Shown here: piece after piece, positions 53,487 through 63,096 of the stretch
Layout of the letters: each line of letters begins with the position of its first letter
How positions within the stretch are numbered: the stretch's first letter is position 1
NCBI GenBank assembly: GCA_035575515.1
Contig: DATLXU010000113.1
Span: 17,603-81,602, forward strand
Source of the DNA: DATLXU01 sp035575515
GTDB lineage: Bacteria; Acidobacteriota; Blastocatellia; UBA7656
Direction of reading: 5' to 3'
DNA: 64,000 nt
Notes under the pieces: model-generated
Seen by the model: the letters and a program-made list of their open reading frames with translations, nothing else
Told to the model about the DNA's origin: nothing
Databases searched by the model: none
Position numbers and translations under genes: made by a program

Positions 53487-56003
53487 ATGAATCAACAAGA
53501 TAATAAAGCCATACTTCCTAAAGCATACTTGATAGGCGCTACTGGCGCGCTCGCAAATCACAGGTTCGCGCTTCAGTCCGAGCGCGTCGTGATTGGACGC
53601 GATCCGAGCCAGTGCCAGATTGTGCTCGAAAACCCTATGGTCTCAAAGCGCCACGCGATGATTGAAGTAAATAATCATCAAGCGACCATCATTGACCTCG
53701 ACTCGCGCAATGGCACGTTCGTCAACGGCGTGCAGATTAAACGCCGCGACCTGCGCGACGGCGACACCGTGAGCTTCGGGCCGGGCGGCCAGGTCGCTTT
53801 GACCTTTCGCATAGCTGAAGGTGCGCAACCAGCCGAACTCACCAATCCACAACCCATTGCTCCGCCTTTTAAACGCGAAACTCCGAATCCAGTGCGACCA
53901 GTGCAGACACCGACTGCCCCAAGTCCCTCATACGCAGCCGCAGACTCTATGCTGCGCGCTGCCGATAAGCCTGTCATTCGCATTGGCCGTGCGCACGACA
54001 ATGATGTCGTGCTGGATGCGCCCGGCGTGTCGCGCTATCACGCGATGCTGACATACACCGGCCCGCAGCCAGTCATAACTGACCTCGGCTCAACAAACGG
54101 AACGTTTGTCAATGGCGAGCCGCTCACCGGACCACGATTGCTCGGTCCCGGCGACATGATTTCGCTCGGCGGCTTCCTGCTGCGAGTGGAAGGGCGAAAC
54201 ATCCGGCGCGTTGACCTCAGCGCCAGCCGCATCAGCGCATGGAATGTGACAAAAATCATCGAAGGCAAGCCTATCATCCGCGACATCTCGCTCGCGCTGT
54301 GGCCGCGCGAGTTCGTAGGGCTAATGGGACCATCGGGCTGCGGCAAATCAACCCTGATGGACGCGCTCAACGGCTTGCGACCGGCCACGCACGGCGCGGT
54401 CTATGTCAACGAGCTTGATCTTTATCGCAACTTCGACGCGTTGCGCCGCAGCATCGGACACGTCCCGCAAAAAGACATACTGCACGACACGCTTACAGTC
54501 GAGCGCACGCTTTACTACGCGGCTAAGCTGCGGCTGCCCGAAGGAACGCCGAAGGAACAGATTCAACGGGTCGTGATGGAGACGATTCAAACCGTCGGGC
54601 TGATGGAGCAGCGCAACACGCAGTTCCGCCAGCTATCGGGCGGCCAGCAGAAACGATTGAGCCTCGCGATTGAACTCCTGACGAAGCCGAGCTTCATCTT
54701 TTTGGATGAGCCAACCTCGCCGCTCGATCCGCGAACGACCGAGAGCATGATGATGCTGTTTCGCCGCCTCGCCGACGAAGGCCGCATCGTCGTGATGGTC
54801 ACGCACAAGTTCGAGAAGTTTGAAGAGATGCATCACGTCGCCATCTTGACCGAAGGCGGGCGGCTGGCCTTCTTTGGGCCTCCGCGCGAGGCGCTCATTT
54901 ACTTCGGTTGCAACACACCGTCGGAAATCTATCACCGCATTGAGAATCGCAACCCCGACGAGTTGAGCAATCTCTTCAAGCAGTCGTCGCAGTACAGTCA
55001 ATACGTGAGCGAGCGCGTTGCCGAAGCGCAAGAGATTGTGCGAACTCGCCCGCACGACGCCAGAACCTATGCGCAGCGCGGGACCGAGCGCGAGTTCGGA
55101 ATCAGCCAGTGGGTGACGCTCACGCGCCGCTACCTCGAAGTCAAACTCAAGGACTCGCGCAACACCGCTCTCCTGTTGTTGCAATCGCCTTTGATTGCGC
55201 TGATGGTCGCGCTAATTCTCGGCGGCTCGCTCAATGACCCGAAGACGCTTTTCATCTCCGCTGTCGTTTCGATATGGTTCGGCGGCAACAACGCCATCCG
55301 CGAGATCGTGGCCGAAACCGACATTTATATGCGCGAGCGGCTCGTGAACCTCAAGATTCCCTCTTACGTCTTCTCGAAATTCTTCGTGCTGGGCGCAATA
55401 GCGTTCATTCAAACACTGCTGTTTGTAATTATTCTGGTCGCGTTTGGGCGATTGAACAGCGCGGATTTTCTGATCCTCATGCTGATACTGTATCTGACGG
55501 CGCTCGGCGGCATCTCGCTCGGATTGTTCTTTTCCGCGCTCGTCAAATCAACCGAAAAAGCGATGACCGTGCTGCCGCTGATACTGATTCCGCAACTGCT
55601 TCTTAGTGGATTCTTCAAGCCGCTCAGCGATATTTACATCAAGCCCGGCAATCCGCCGCGAGCGGTCACCGCAAGAGAGTTTCAAGACGCGGGCGGCGAA
55701 GATAATCCAAACAACCCGATAATAAAAAATGGCGGGCTTGGCGCAGCGAGCGTTGCGACGTGGCCGATACTTGCGCGGTGGTCAGTCGAAGGACTGGTTC
55801 ACGCAGTGAGCCTCAGCGATGACAAAACGCGAATAGTTTTGCCCACGAAGCTGACCGTTGCCGAATACGATCCCGAAAAAGATGAACAGAACACGACCGC
55901 TTATGCACTTCACCTGCTGATGGACATCATCATCCTTACTATCTTCATCGCCGTCTTTTTAATCTTTACAATGTGGGCGCTCAAGCGCAAAGATGTTCTC
56001 TAG
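53487..56003 (+). CDS. FHA-FHA-ABC transporter (ATPase plus ABC-2 permease)
   Basis: 838 residues from ATG 53487; a GTG 36 bases upstream is possible. Two FHA domains come first: VVIGRDPSQCQIVLE with RHAMIEV and RNGTFVNG (about 25-110), and VIRIGRAHDNDVVLD with STNGTFVNG (about 162-245). The ABC ATPase follows (Walker A GPSGCGKST, 281-289; LSGGQQKR; Walker B FLDEPTSPLDP), then an ABC-2 permease with about six helices (IALMVALILGGSL onward). FHA domains bind phosphothreonine, so the Ser/Thr kinase gene 26 bases downstream is the likely controller. The exported substrate is unknown. Confidence 0.95.
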   Translation: MNQQDNKAILPKAYLIGATGALANHRFALQSERVVIGRDPSQCQIVLENPMVSKRHAMIEVNNHQATIIDLDSRNGTFVNGVQIKRRDLRDGDTVSFGPGGQVALTFRIAEGAQPAELTNPQPIAPPFKRETPNPVRPVQTPTAPSPSYAAADSMLRAADKPVIRIGRAHDNDVVLDAPGVSRYHAMLTYTGPQPVITDLGSTNGTFVNGEPLTGPRLLGPGDMISLGGFLLRVEGRNIRRVDLSASRISAWNVTKIIEGKPIIRDISLALWPREFVGLMGPSGCGKSTLMDALNGLRPATHGAVYVNELDLYRNFDALRRSIGHVPQKDILHDTLTVERTLYYAAKLRLPEGTPKEQIQRVVMETIQTVGLMEQRNTQFRQLSGGQQKRLSLAIELLTKPSFIFLDEPTSPLDPRTTESMMMLFRRLADEGRIVVMVTHKFEKFEEMHHVAILTEGGRLAFFGPPREALIYFGCNTPSEIYHRIENRNPDELSNLFKQSSQYSQYVSERVAEAQEIVRTRPHDARTYAQRGTEREFGISQWVTLTRRYLEVKLKDSRNTALLLLQSPLIALMVALILGGSLNDPKTLFISAVVSIWFGGNNAIREIVAETDIYMRERLVNLKIPSYVFSKFFVLGAIAFIQTLLFVIILVAFGRLNSADFLILMLILYLTALGGISLGLFFSALVKSTEKAMTVLPLILIPQLLLSGFFKPLSDIYIKPGNPPRAVTAREFQDAGGEDNPNNPIIKNGGLGAASVATWPILARWSVEGLVHAVSLSDDKTRIVLPTKLTVAEYDPEKDEQNTTAYALHLLMDIIILTIFIAVFLIFTMWALKRKDVL

Positions 56004-56029
56004 CAGCCCCGCTGTGAGAAAGCACCGCC

Positions 56030-57718
56030 ATGCCTGACACAAGCAAAGCAGATGCATTAATCGGCCAGACGATTGACGGCAGGTATCGCATAGAATCGAA
56101 GCTAGGCTCCGGCGGAATGGGTGCTGTTTATCGCGCGAGCCGATTGCTGATCGGCGACGAGGTGGCAATAAAGATTCTGCACGCCGAGCAGTTGGCCGAC
56201 CCGCGCGCCATTGAACGCTTTCGCCGCGAAGCTCAGGCCGCGGCGCGACTCAAGCACCCGAACGTCGTGACGATTTACGATTTCGGCATCCTGGGCGACG
56301 GCACTGCATACCTCGTCATGGAATTGCTTGAAGGCCAGAGCCTTCGCCGCTTAATCGAGCAGCAAGCTCCGATTGCTCCCTCCGTCGCAGCCGAAATCAT
56401 CTCGCAGATTTGCGCGGCGCTCGATGAAGCTCATCGCCACAACGTAATTCACCGCGACCTAAAACCCGATAACATCATCGTCAACCGAACGCCTGCGGGC
56501 CTGCGAGTGAAAGTGCTCGATTTCGGCATCGCAAAGCTGCGCGACGCTTCGGCGACAATCGGCACGCTCACGCAAACCGGCGCAGTTATCGGCACGCCGC
56601 ATTATATGTCGCCGGAGCAATGTAGCGGCGAAGAACTTGATGGTCGCTCGGACATTTACAGTCTGGGCATTGTGCTTTATGAGATGCTTACGGGCAAAGT
56701 GCCTTTCGATTCGACAACACCGACTTCTGTTGTCATCCAGCATGTCACTAAAGCGCCGCCGCCGTTCAGGCAATTCAATGCGAGCGTGCCGCCTGCGGTC
56801 GAACGCGTTGTGATGCGCGCGCTCGAAAAGAATCGCGATGCGCGTCAGCAAACCGCACGCGCACTAACCGAAGAATTATTTGCCTCATTGAGCGCAGTTG
56901 ACGACTTGAAGCCCACAGTGCGCCAGCAAGTCGCCACAGATGAAATGGCGACCATTAGAACGCCGCGCGGAGTCGGCCCTGCGCCAACGCCTCCGCAAAT
57001 TATTCCGCCTCCGCAGGCTTACGGCGGCCCGCAACAATGGATGTCGCCCGTCATGCAGCAACGACAAAATAGTCGCGGCGTGAAGATAGTCATCGTTGTG
57101 ACTTTAGTGATCGCCATTTTAGGCGCAGCCGGTGTACTCGGCTATGTTTACCTTTTCAAGAAAGACAAGGAGGGCAGCGCGGACAGTTTATCATCCGGCT
57201 CGCGCGCGTCGGCCACTGCGAGCGTGAACTCGAATGTGAGCCAATCCGCCAGAAACAGCAACAAAGCTAACATGAACGTGACGGTTCCACCCGTAACGGG
57301 GCAGAATGAACTGCCGCCCACTTCCGGCAATCCTTCTACGGCAAAAGAGCAGGTGATGGCGACTTTGCAAGGATGGGCAGATGCCATGAGGCGGCACGAT
57401 TTTGAAAGCTCAATGAGCTATTATGCCGACACGCTGGACATTTATTATGGCCGCGCAAATGTTTCGTTGGACGCCGTGCGCGCTGACCGTGTGCGCGCAT
57501 TTCAGATGTTCTCAAGCATGAATGTTCAGCTCAGAAATTTTGATATAGTAATTGATCCACAGGGGGCGCGCGCTGTCGCAACGTTTGATAAGACATGGAC
57601 ATTTTCCGGTAACAGGTATTCAGAAGGGTCTGTGCAAGCAAGGATGTGGCTCGCAAACATCGGCGGGCGGTGGCGCATCACCGGCGAAAAAGACCTGCAG
57701 GTTTATTATAAGAGATAG
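56030..57718 (+). CDS. Serine/threonine kinase with membrane anchor and NTF2-like C-terminus
   Basis: 562 residues. The kinase domain (about 19-288) has GSGGMGAVY (26-34), Lys48, HRDLKPDN (141-148) and DFGIAK (164-169). A Pro-rich linker (about 315-345) leads to one membrane helix (about 351-376) and then a Ser/Asn-rich stretch. The last 120 residues look like an NTF2-like/SnoaL fold: VMATLQGWADAMRRHDFE, YYADTLDIYY, WLANIGGRWRITG. That end probably lies outside the cytoplasm and could bind a ligand. Its place right behind the FHA-ABC gene suggests it phosphorylates that transporter. Confidence 0.93.
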   Translation: MPDTSKADALIGQTIDGRYRIESKLGSGGMGAVYRASRLLIGDEVAIKILHAEQLADPRAIERFRREAQAAARLKHPNVVTIYDFGILGDGTAYLVMELLEGQSLRRLIEQQAPIAPSVAAEIISQICAALDEAHRHNVIHRDLKPDNIIVNRTPAGLRVKVLDFGIAKLRDASATIGTLTQTGAVIGTPHYMSPEQCSGEELDGRSDIYSLGIVLYEMLTGKVPFDSTTPTSVVIQHVTKAPPPFRQFNASVPPAVERVVMRALEKNRDARQQTARALTEELFASLSAVDDLKPTVRQQVATDEMATIRTPRGVGPAPTPPQIIPPPQAYGGPQQWMSPVMQQRQNSRGVKIVIVVTLVIAILGAAGVLGYVYLFKKDKEGSADSLSSGSRASATASVNSNVSQSARNSNKANMNVTVPPVTGQNELPPTSGNPSTAKEQVMATLQGWADAMRRHDFESSMSYYADTLDIYYGRANVSLDAVRADRVRAFQMFSSMNVQLRNFDIVIDPQGARAVATFDKTWTFSGNRYSEGSVQARMWLANIGGRWRITGEKDLQVYYKR

Positions 57719-57778
57719 ATCGAGCAGAGTTGGTAACAACCACGCGTGTGCAACAAGTCGGCAACAAGCCGCGTGCGT

Positions 57779-58561
57779 TCAAAAGTGGCCCAATCCAAAA
57801 GTCTCCAAAAGCAATTCAGTCAAGTAAAGCAGAGCGACTCCTGCAAAAACCATAGCCGAAGTCTTCACGCCACCTTCGCGTGTATTGACTTCAGGAATTA
57901 AATCTGACGCCGCGACGTACAACGTCACGCCAGCCGAAAAGGGCAGAACGTGCGACGAGAGCGAATGGGAATAAATAGTGACGTTCTCGAATACAACCAC
58001 AAGCATCACGCCCGCAAGCGTCGCAAGTCCGACTAGAAACGCAGCAACTTTTGCGCTCTGTCGGCTGCGGCCCGCTGCAAGCATCATCGAGGCGACGGTG
58101 AACCCTTCAGGCAGCTTGTGCAACAGGATTGCTATAAAGACGAATATGCCTAAGCGGAAATCCACTAGCGACGCCGCTGCTATCGAGACTCCGTCAAAGA
58201 ACGTGTGCACCATCAGCGCGCCCAGTCCAGCAAGCGCCGCGTGCTGGGCGAGCATTGCCTCTTCGTGAGTCTCTTCTCCGAAATGGAAGTGCGGCGCAAC
58301 CGTGTGCTCGACCAACTGGATGAGCATATAGCCCGCCAGCAGCAGCAGCATTGGTATTAAGGCTTCGCCCGTCCAAAGCTTAAGGCTTTCAGGAACCATT
58401 TTTATAAAGACCGCCGCAAGCATGAAGCCTGCGCCGAGCGCTATTAGATAGCGGAGTGCTGACTGACCGAGCCTGCGCGAGGAGACAAACAAACCGCCCA
58501 GAAAGTTCGCCGCCGCAGCAGCAAGCCCGTATGCCAGTATGAAGAGCAGAGTCCTGTTCAT
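57779..58561 (-). CDS. ZIP-family metal transporter
   Basis: 260 residues from ATG 58561. Seven or eight hydrophobic helices are visible. The metal-binding helices are MVHTFFDGVSIAA (helix IV, His and Asp) and LLHKLPEGFTVASM (helix V, HxxPEG), both standard for ZIP proteins. The loop between helices III and IV is His-rich (VAPHFHFGEETHEE), likely binding metal. It should import zinc, iron or manganese. It converges on the kinase gene ending at 57718. Confidence 0.93.
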   Translation of the reverse strand: MNRTLLFILAYGLAAAAANFLGGLFVSSRRLGQSALRYLIALGAGFMLAAVFIKMVPESLKLWTGEALIPMLLLLAGYMLIQLVEHTVAPHFHFGEETHEEAMLAQHAALAGLGALMVHTFFDGVSIAAASLVDFRLGIFVFIAILLHKLPEGFTVASMMLAAGRSRQSAKVAAFLVGLATLAGVMLVVVFENVTIYSHSLSSHVLPFSAGVTLYVAASDLIPEVNTREGGVKTSAMVFAGVALLYLTELLLETFGLGHF

Positions 58562-58716
58562 CGGCCAAGCCCATCCCGCCCCACCAAAGTCTCGCACTAT
58601 ACCATACTTGCTGCCCTGGCGAAATTCTTTACTGCAACCCGGCCTTTCAGACCTTTCTGATCGCTCGTTGCGACCCCTTCAAGAACCGCAAACTCTTTGC
58701 CTGCAAAAATCTACGC

Positions 58717-58785
58717 TTGACACCGCTCCCTATCTGACGTACCATACGCCGACAGTGGTGGTCTAAAGTGGACCAAAATGGAGAC
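58717..58785 (+). promoter_or_regulatory. mraZ promoter with three 10-base-spaced MraZ boxes
   Basis: TTGACA (58717-58722), a 17-base spacer, and TACCAT (58740-58745) form a sigma-70 type promoter. Just after the expected start, TGG triplets recur at 58759, 58769 and 58779, i.e. TGGTCTAAAG, TGGACCAAAA, TGGAGACGCT. MraZ is known to bind TGGG-like repeats with 10-base spacing upstream of its own operon, so this is a likely autorepressor site. The fourth base is not G here. Confidence 0.7.
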
Positions 58786-58856
58786 GCTTTTGAAAAGAAG
58801 AATTAAGCCGGAAAGGCTTGAAGATTTACTTTAACATTTTGGATTGAGCCGGTCGA

Positions 58857-59297
58857 ATGCTCAGAGGTAATTACACGGTAAGGATGGATGAAAAGGGGCG
58901 CATAAAGCTCCCTGCGGCCTACCGTCGCTACATTGATGAGCACTACGGACCGGAGTTTTACGTGACGAGCCTGACGGGTGAATGCGCCCGCCTATACCCT
59001 ATGCAGGAATGGCTGGCGATAGAGGAAAAGCTTCAGGCTGCAGGGACTATGGACGCGGCGGTGAGGAAGTTCCTAGACCGGACTAACTACTACGGGCAAC
59101 TTGCCGACATGGACGCGCAGGGCCGGATTTTGGTTCACCCGCTTTTACGCTCAAGCGCGGAGTTGATGGGCGACGTGGCTGTGCTTGGTTATTTGCAGTA
59201 CCTCGAAGTATGGGAGCTTGATAAGTTCAAGGCGCGGCTCGAAAGCCAGCCCTACACGGCTGATGATGCAGCCGCTCTCTCAAAGCTTGGGGTCTAG
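58857..59297 (+). CDS. mraZ: Transcriptional regulator MraZ
   Basis: 146 residues, the usual length, first gene of the division and wall cluster. Two SpoVT/AbrB-like halves are visible: MLRGNYTVRMDEKGRIKLP with FYVTSLTGECARLYPM, and GQLADMDAQGRILVHPLLR with EVWELDKFKARL. MraZ forms rings and represses the dcw operon by binding upstream boxes (see 58717-58785). It is followed by rsmH with a 67-base gap. Confidence 0.96.
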   Translation: MLRGNYTVRMDEKGRIKLPAAYRRYIDEHYGPEFYVTSLTGECARLYPMQEWLAIEEKLQAAGTMDAAVRKFLDRTNYYGQLADMDAQGRILVHPLLRSSAELMGDVAVLGYLQYLEVWELDKFKARLESQPYTADDAAALSKLGV

Positions 59298-59364
59298 CGG
59301 GCAAGGTAGGGATTCCAACTCGGAGCGTCTCTACCAAATCACGATCAGAGCCTTTGGCGACAGA

Positions 59365-60393
59365 ATGGCTCAGGATGACGAACAGAAGGATCAGATTCAC
59401 GAGCCTGTATTGCTCGATGCAGTCATCCAGTGGCTGCGGCCACAGCAAGGCGGCACGTTCATTGACTGCACGCTAGGGCTTGGCGGTCACGCAGAGGCGA
59501 TGCTTCGAGCCTCGCCCGACGTGCGGGTCATCGGGATTGATCGAGACGCTGAGGCGATTCGATTAGCTGAGCGGCGTTTGAAGATATTTGAAGGCCGATT
59601 TCATGCCGCGCACGCAAACTTCACCGATCTGTTAACGGTGATGAGCCGCGAAGGGATTAATGAAGCTCAAGGTATATTGGCCGATCTTGGAGTTTCGTCG
59701 CTGCAATTTGATCGGGCCGAGCGCGGCTTCAGCTTCGCCGAAGATGCGCCGCTCGATATGCGAATGGATCGGAAGAGCGGCGAGACGGCGGCTGATCTAG
59801 TTAATAATCTCAGCGAGCGCGAGCTTGCTGATTTGATCTTTGAATACGGAGAAGAGCGAGGGTCGCGCCCCATAGCCCGCGCGATAGTTCGCGAACGCAG
59901 CCGCGAGCCGATAACAACGACCAAGCGGCTCTCAGACATCGTCGTTCGGGCGCTTCATGTTCCGGGTCGCTGGCGGATACATCCGGCGACGCGCACGTTT
60001 CAGGCGTTGCGCATTGCGGTCAATGACGAACTTCTCGCGCTTGATCGTTTTATTCCCGATGCAGTCTCGGCGCTTGCGCGCGGAGGGCGGCTGGCAATTA
60101 TATCGTTTCATTCGCTCGAAGACCGCGTGGTCAAACGCTCGTTTCTGCGCGAGTCGGGCCGCTGCATCTGCCAACTGGACGCGAAGGAACAGGCTATTCA
60201 AAAGATACGCGCGGAGATGGCCCAACAGACTAGTTATGATGCGAACAATGCTGACCGCATCATCTGCAATCGCTGCGGCGCGCGCAGGCGGGTGGAAGTG
60301 CTCACACGCAAGCCCACGCGGCCAACTGAAGAAGAAGTACGGCGCAACCCACGTTCTCGCAGCGCTCTCCTCAGAGTCTGCGAGAAGATTTAG
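59365..60393 (+). CDS. rsmH: 16S rRNA (cytosine(1402)-N(4))-methyltransferase
   Basis: 342 residues from ATG 59365; the long upstream frame overlaps mraZ. The protein begins HEPVLLDAVIQWL, with the SAM-binding FIDCTLGLGGHAEAML, then GILADLGVSSLQFD, PLDMRMDR, THPATRTFQALRIAVN-like IHPATRTFQALRIAVN and IISFHSLEDRVVK. It methylates N4 of C1402 in 16S rRNA. It lies in the usual place behind mraZ. The last 15 residues carry extra basic residues (RRNPRSRSALLR). Confidence 0.96.
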   Translation: MAQDDEQKDQIHEPVLLDAVIQWLRPQQGGTFIDCTLGLGGHAEAMLRASPDVRVIGIDRDAEAIRLAERRLKIFEGRFHAAHANFTDLLTVMSREGINEAQGILADLGVSSLQFDRAERGFSFAEDAPLDMRMDRKSGETAADLVNNLSERELADLIFEYGEERGSRPIARAIVRERSREPITTTKRLSDIVVRALHVPGRWRIHPATRTFQALRIAVNDELLALDRFIPDAVSALARGGRLAIISFHSLEDRVVKRSFLRESGRCICQLDAKEQAIQKIRAEMAQQTSYDANNADRIICNRCGARRRVEVLTRKPTRPTEEEVRRNPRSRSALLRVCEKI

Positions 60394-60525
60394 CAACCAG
60401 CATTTCTAGCCCCAAAGCAATGCGGGTAAGCAAGCAGGTTTCAAGCATCACGCGGCTTTCGTCAAACCGTTGAGAAAGCAATGCGCTTGAAAAGCAGAAC
60501 CCGAATCAACCTTTGAGGCAAGTGT

Positions 60526-60903
60526 ATGACGAGTCGGTTCTATCCTGAAAAACATATTCGCAACGCGCGCGTCGCTCGACCTGTTAGCGGGCGCATCTTT
60601 GTGTGGCTTGCAATCATCGCAATGGCCGGCGCGCTATTGTCAGCCGGTTTCATAATGAGCGGGCGGCAGCACTTTGAAGCAGTAACAATAGGGTACGAGA
60701 GCGAGGACATGAGGCAACAGGCAATTGGCCTTGAAGAGAAGTTGCGACAGCTTGAGTTGGAATACGCGCGCGTCTCTTCGCCGCTTGAAATGGAGCGGGC
60801 CGCGCAGCATATAGGACTCCAACGGCCCGATACCGGCGCGGATAGCATCCGCAGACCGATCAACGCCGAGGATAAAAAGAAAAAGGCTAAACCGAAAAGA
60901 TGA
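60526..60903 (+). CDS. ftsL: FtsL-like division protein
   Basis: 125 residues. One membrane helix (about 25-45, FVWLAIIAMAGALLSAGF) is followed by a short coiled-coil region (RQQAIGLEEKLRQLELEYARV) and a basic Lys-rich end. Size, topology and place between rsmH and ftsI match FtsL, which forms a complex with FtsB and FtsQ at the septum. Sequence similarity of FtsL is always low, so the name rests mainly on context. The stop is followed by a heptamer repeat before ftsI. Confidence 0.85.
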   Translation: MTSRFYPEKHIRNARVARPVSGRIFVWLAIIAMAGALLSAGFIMSGRQHFEAVTIGYESEDMRQQAIGLEEKLRQLELEYARVSSPLEMERAAQHIGLQRPDTGADSIRRPINAEDKKKKAKPKR

Positions 60904-60905
60904 GT

Positions 60906-60968
60906 TTCTTCTTTCCGGCTTCTGGTCTATGGTTCAGACCTCTCAACCAGAAACCAGAAACTAGAAAC
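60906..60968. repeat. Heptamer-phased repeat between ftsL and ftsI (locus G)
   Basis: Units of 7 in register: TTCCGGC (60913), TTCTGGT (60920), CTATGGT (60927), TCAGACC (60934), TCTCAAC (60941), CAGAAAC (60948), CAGAAAC (60955), TAGAAAC (60962). The left half (TTCTGGT) is the complement of the right (ACCAGAA), so the transcript could fold. It interrupts the division gene cluster between ftsL and the ATG of ftsI at 60979. Confidence 0.8.
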
Positions 60969-60978
60969 CTTAAACGCG

Positions 60979-63096
60979 ATGTCGAACAATCACAGAGCGT
61001 CAGACAAACGAATCGTCGTTATTCAGGCCCTGATATTCTTCTGGGTGATGGCGATTGGCGCGAAGCTCGTTCGACTTCAGATAAACGAGCACGACTCGCT
61101 CCGCGCTCGCGCTGAACGCCAGCAGCAGGCGGTGATTGAGCTGAGTCCGATGCGCGGCATAATCTATGACCGCAACGGCAACGAACTCGCCCGTTCTGTC
61201 GAAGTCAAATCGCTTTACGCATCGCCCGCAGAGATTTCTGATCCTGATTCAGTCGCTGATCAATTATCCGAGCTGCTCGGCATTGATCGCGACGCGCTCT
61301 TCAAGCGATTGACTTCATCTCAGGTGTTTGTCGCCGTCAAGCGCAAGCTCACGGAAAAGGAGGCCGCCGCAGTCACGGCGCTCAACCTGCCCGGTCTTCG
61401 ATTCGTAGACGAAATGAAACGCCACTACGTCAGCGGCCCAGTTGCCTCTCACATTCTCGGTTACGTCAACATTGACGAATACGGCCAGAGCGGAATAGAG
61501 CGCGCCTACGACGAAGTGATCCGCGGTCAGGGTGGGCGATTGATGCTCGATATTGACGCGCTCAAGAAATCCTACGGCCACTCGGTCGAACAATCTGTGC
61601 CTGGCGCGAACGTCACTCTCACGATTGATGTTTTGATTCAAAGCTACGCCGAACGGGCGCTGGCCGACGCAGTCAAATCGCTAAACGCGCGCGGCGGAAC
61701 CGTTGTCGTCATGCGGCCCGCGACGGGCGAGATACTGGCGATGGCCAATTACCCGACCTTCGACCCGAACGATCTCTCAGGCTCAGATGACGAAGACAGG
61801 CGCAATCGGGCTATCGAGACAGCCTTCGAGCCGGGTTCGATTTTCAAGCTCGTGACTTATTCGGCTGCGCTCGAAGAGCGCATAATCAAACCGAACACGA
61901 TGATTGATTGCAGCGGCGGCGAAATTCGCATCGCTGACCGCATCGTGCATGACAAACCTTATGGACAGCTCACTGCGGCGCAGGCTCTTGCGAAATCATC
62001 GAATGTTGCGGCCATCAAGCTTGGCTTGAGACTCGGCGAAAAGAAGCTCGCCCGCTACATCGAAGAGTTCGGATTCGGGCGGCGCACCGGCATAGAGTTG
62101 CCTGCGGAATCGCGCGGATTGCTACAGCCCGTAAGCGAATGGCAGCCGACGACAATGGGATCAATTCCGATGGGCCACGAAATCGGCGTTACCGCTGTGC
62201 AAGCCGTCGCCGCTTACGCCGCGATTGCCAATGGCGGCGAGTGGGTTAAGCCTTATATCGTGAGCCGCGTGACCAGCGCATCGGGCGAAGTAATACAGGA
62301 GCACACCTCCGAACAGCATCGAGTCGTGAGCGAATACACTGCCGCAACTTTGAAAGAGATGCTCGAAGGCGTAGTTGTGAAAGGCACGGGCAAGGCTGCG
62401 CAGATAAGCGGCTATCGCGCGGCTGGCAAGACCGGCACGGCGCAGAAGGTTGATGAAAAAACGCATCGCTATTCGAACACGAAATACGTCGCGTCATTTG
62501 CAGGATTTGCGCCGGTTGATAATCCTGAGATCGCCTGCATCGTCTCGATAGACGAGCCGCGATTGGGCGAGCATCACGGCGGAGATGCAGCCGCGCCTGT
62601 CTTTGCTCGCGTGGTTGCAGACACGCTTCACGCGCTCGGGGTTCCGCCGGAAAACGATCCGCAATCAACGACAGTTGCGAGTGATTCGCACGTTTACGAC
62701 ATGCCAGAAGTCGTGATCGAAAACGATTCCGCAATTCGCGCGCAAGCGATTCAACCCGCCATCGCTGATACGCCTGCTTACGAGGCTGCATCTAAACCGG
62801 GCAGCATCGTCGTGCCCGATTTTACCGGGTTGAGTATTCGCGAGGCGGCAAGCCTGTGCGCAGCCCGCGGCTTGAAGATAAGGACGACGGGCGACGGCGT
62901 CATTACTTCGCAGAGTCCGCCGCCGGGCACGCTTGTTGCTCAAGATGCTATTTGCAGTGTGCGGCTCTCGCGGCAGGTAGTGAACAGTGAGACGCAAAAA
63001 CCGGGAGCTAAGAAAGAGACTGCGCAACAAAAGCCTGTTGCGAAATCGCGCTCAGCGTCAGGTACGGCGCGAGGCGCGGGAGCAAGAGCAAATTGA
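60979..63096 (+). CDS. ftsI: Peptidoglycan transpeptidase FtsI (PBP3-like) with PASTA domain
   Basis: 705 residues. A membrane anchor (about 12-30) is followed by the pedestal domain with RGIIYDRNGNELA. The penicillin-binding part has GSIFK (nucleophile Ser287, Lys290), SSN (340-342) and KTG (484-486). A C-terminal PASTA domain (about 614-675, VVPDFTGLSIREAASLCAARG) is followed by a Lys/Ala-rich tail. It cross-links septal peptidoglycan in the periplasm. The end overlaps the start of murE by 4 bases. Confidence 0.96.
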   Translation: MSNNHRASDKRIVVIQALIFFWVMAIGAKLVRLQINEHDSLRARAERQQQAVIELSPMRGIIYDRNGNELARSVEVKSLYASPAEISDPDSVADQLSELLGIDRDALFKRLTSSQVFVAVKRKLTEKEAAAVTALNLPGLRFVDEMKRHYVSGPVASHILGYVNIDEYGQSGIERAYDEVIRGQGGRLMLDIDALKKSYGHSVEQSVPGANVTLTIDVLIQSYAERALADAVKSLNARGGTVVVMRPATGEILAMANYPTFDPNDLSGSDDEDRRNRAIETAFEPGSIFKLVTYSAALEERIIKPNTMIDCSGGEIRIADRIVHDKPYGQLTAAQALAKSSNVAAIKLGLRLGEKKLARYIEEFGFGRRTGIELPAESRGLLQPVSEWQPTTMGSIPMGHEIGVTAVQAVAAYAAIANGGEWVKPYIVSRVTSASGEVIQEHTSEQHRVVSEYTAATLKEMLEGVVVKGTGKAAQISGYRAAGKTGTAQKVDEKTHRYSNTKYVASFAGFAPVDNPEIACIVSIDEPRLGEHHGGDAAAPVFARVVADTLHALGVPPENDPQSTTVASDSHVYDMPEVVIENDSAIRAQAIQPAIADTPAYEAASKPGSIVVPDFTGLSIREAASLCAARGLKIRTTGDGVITSQSPPPGTLVAQDAICSVRLSRQVVNSETQKPGAKKETAQQKPVAKSRSASGTARGAGARAN

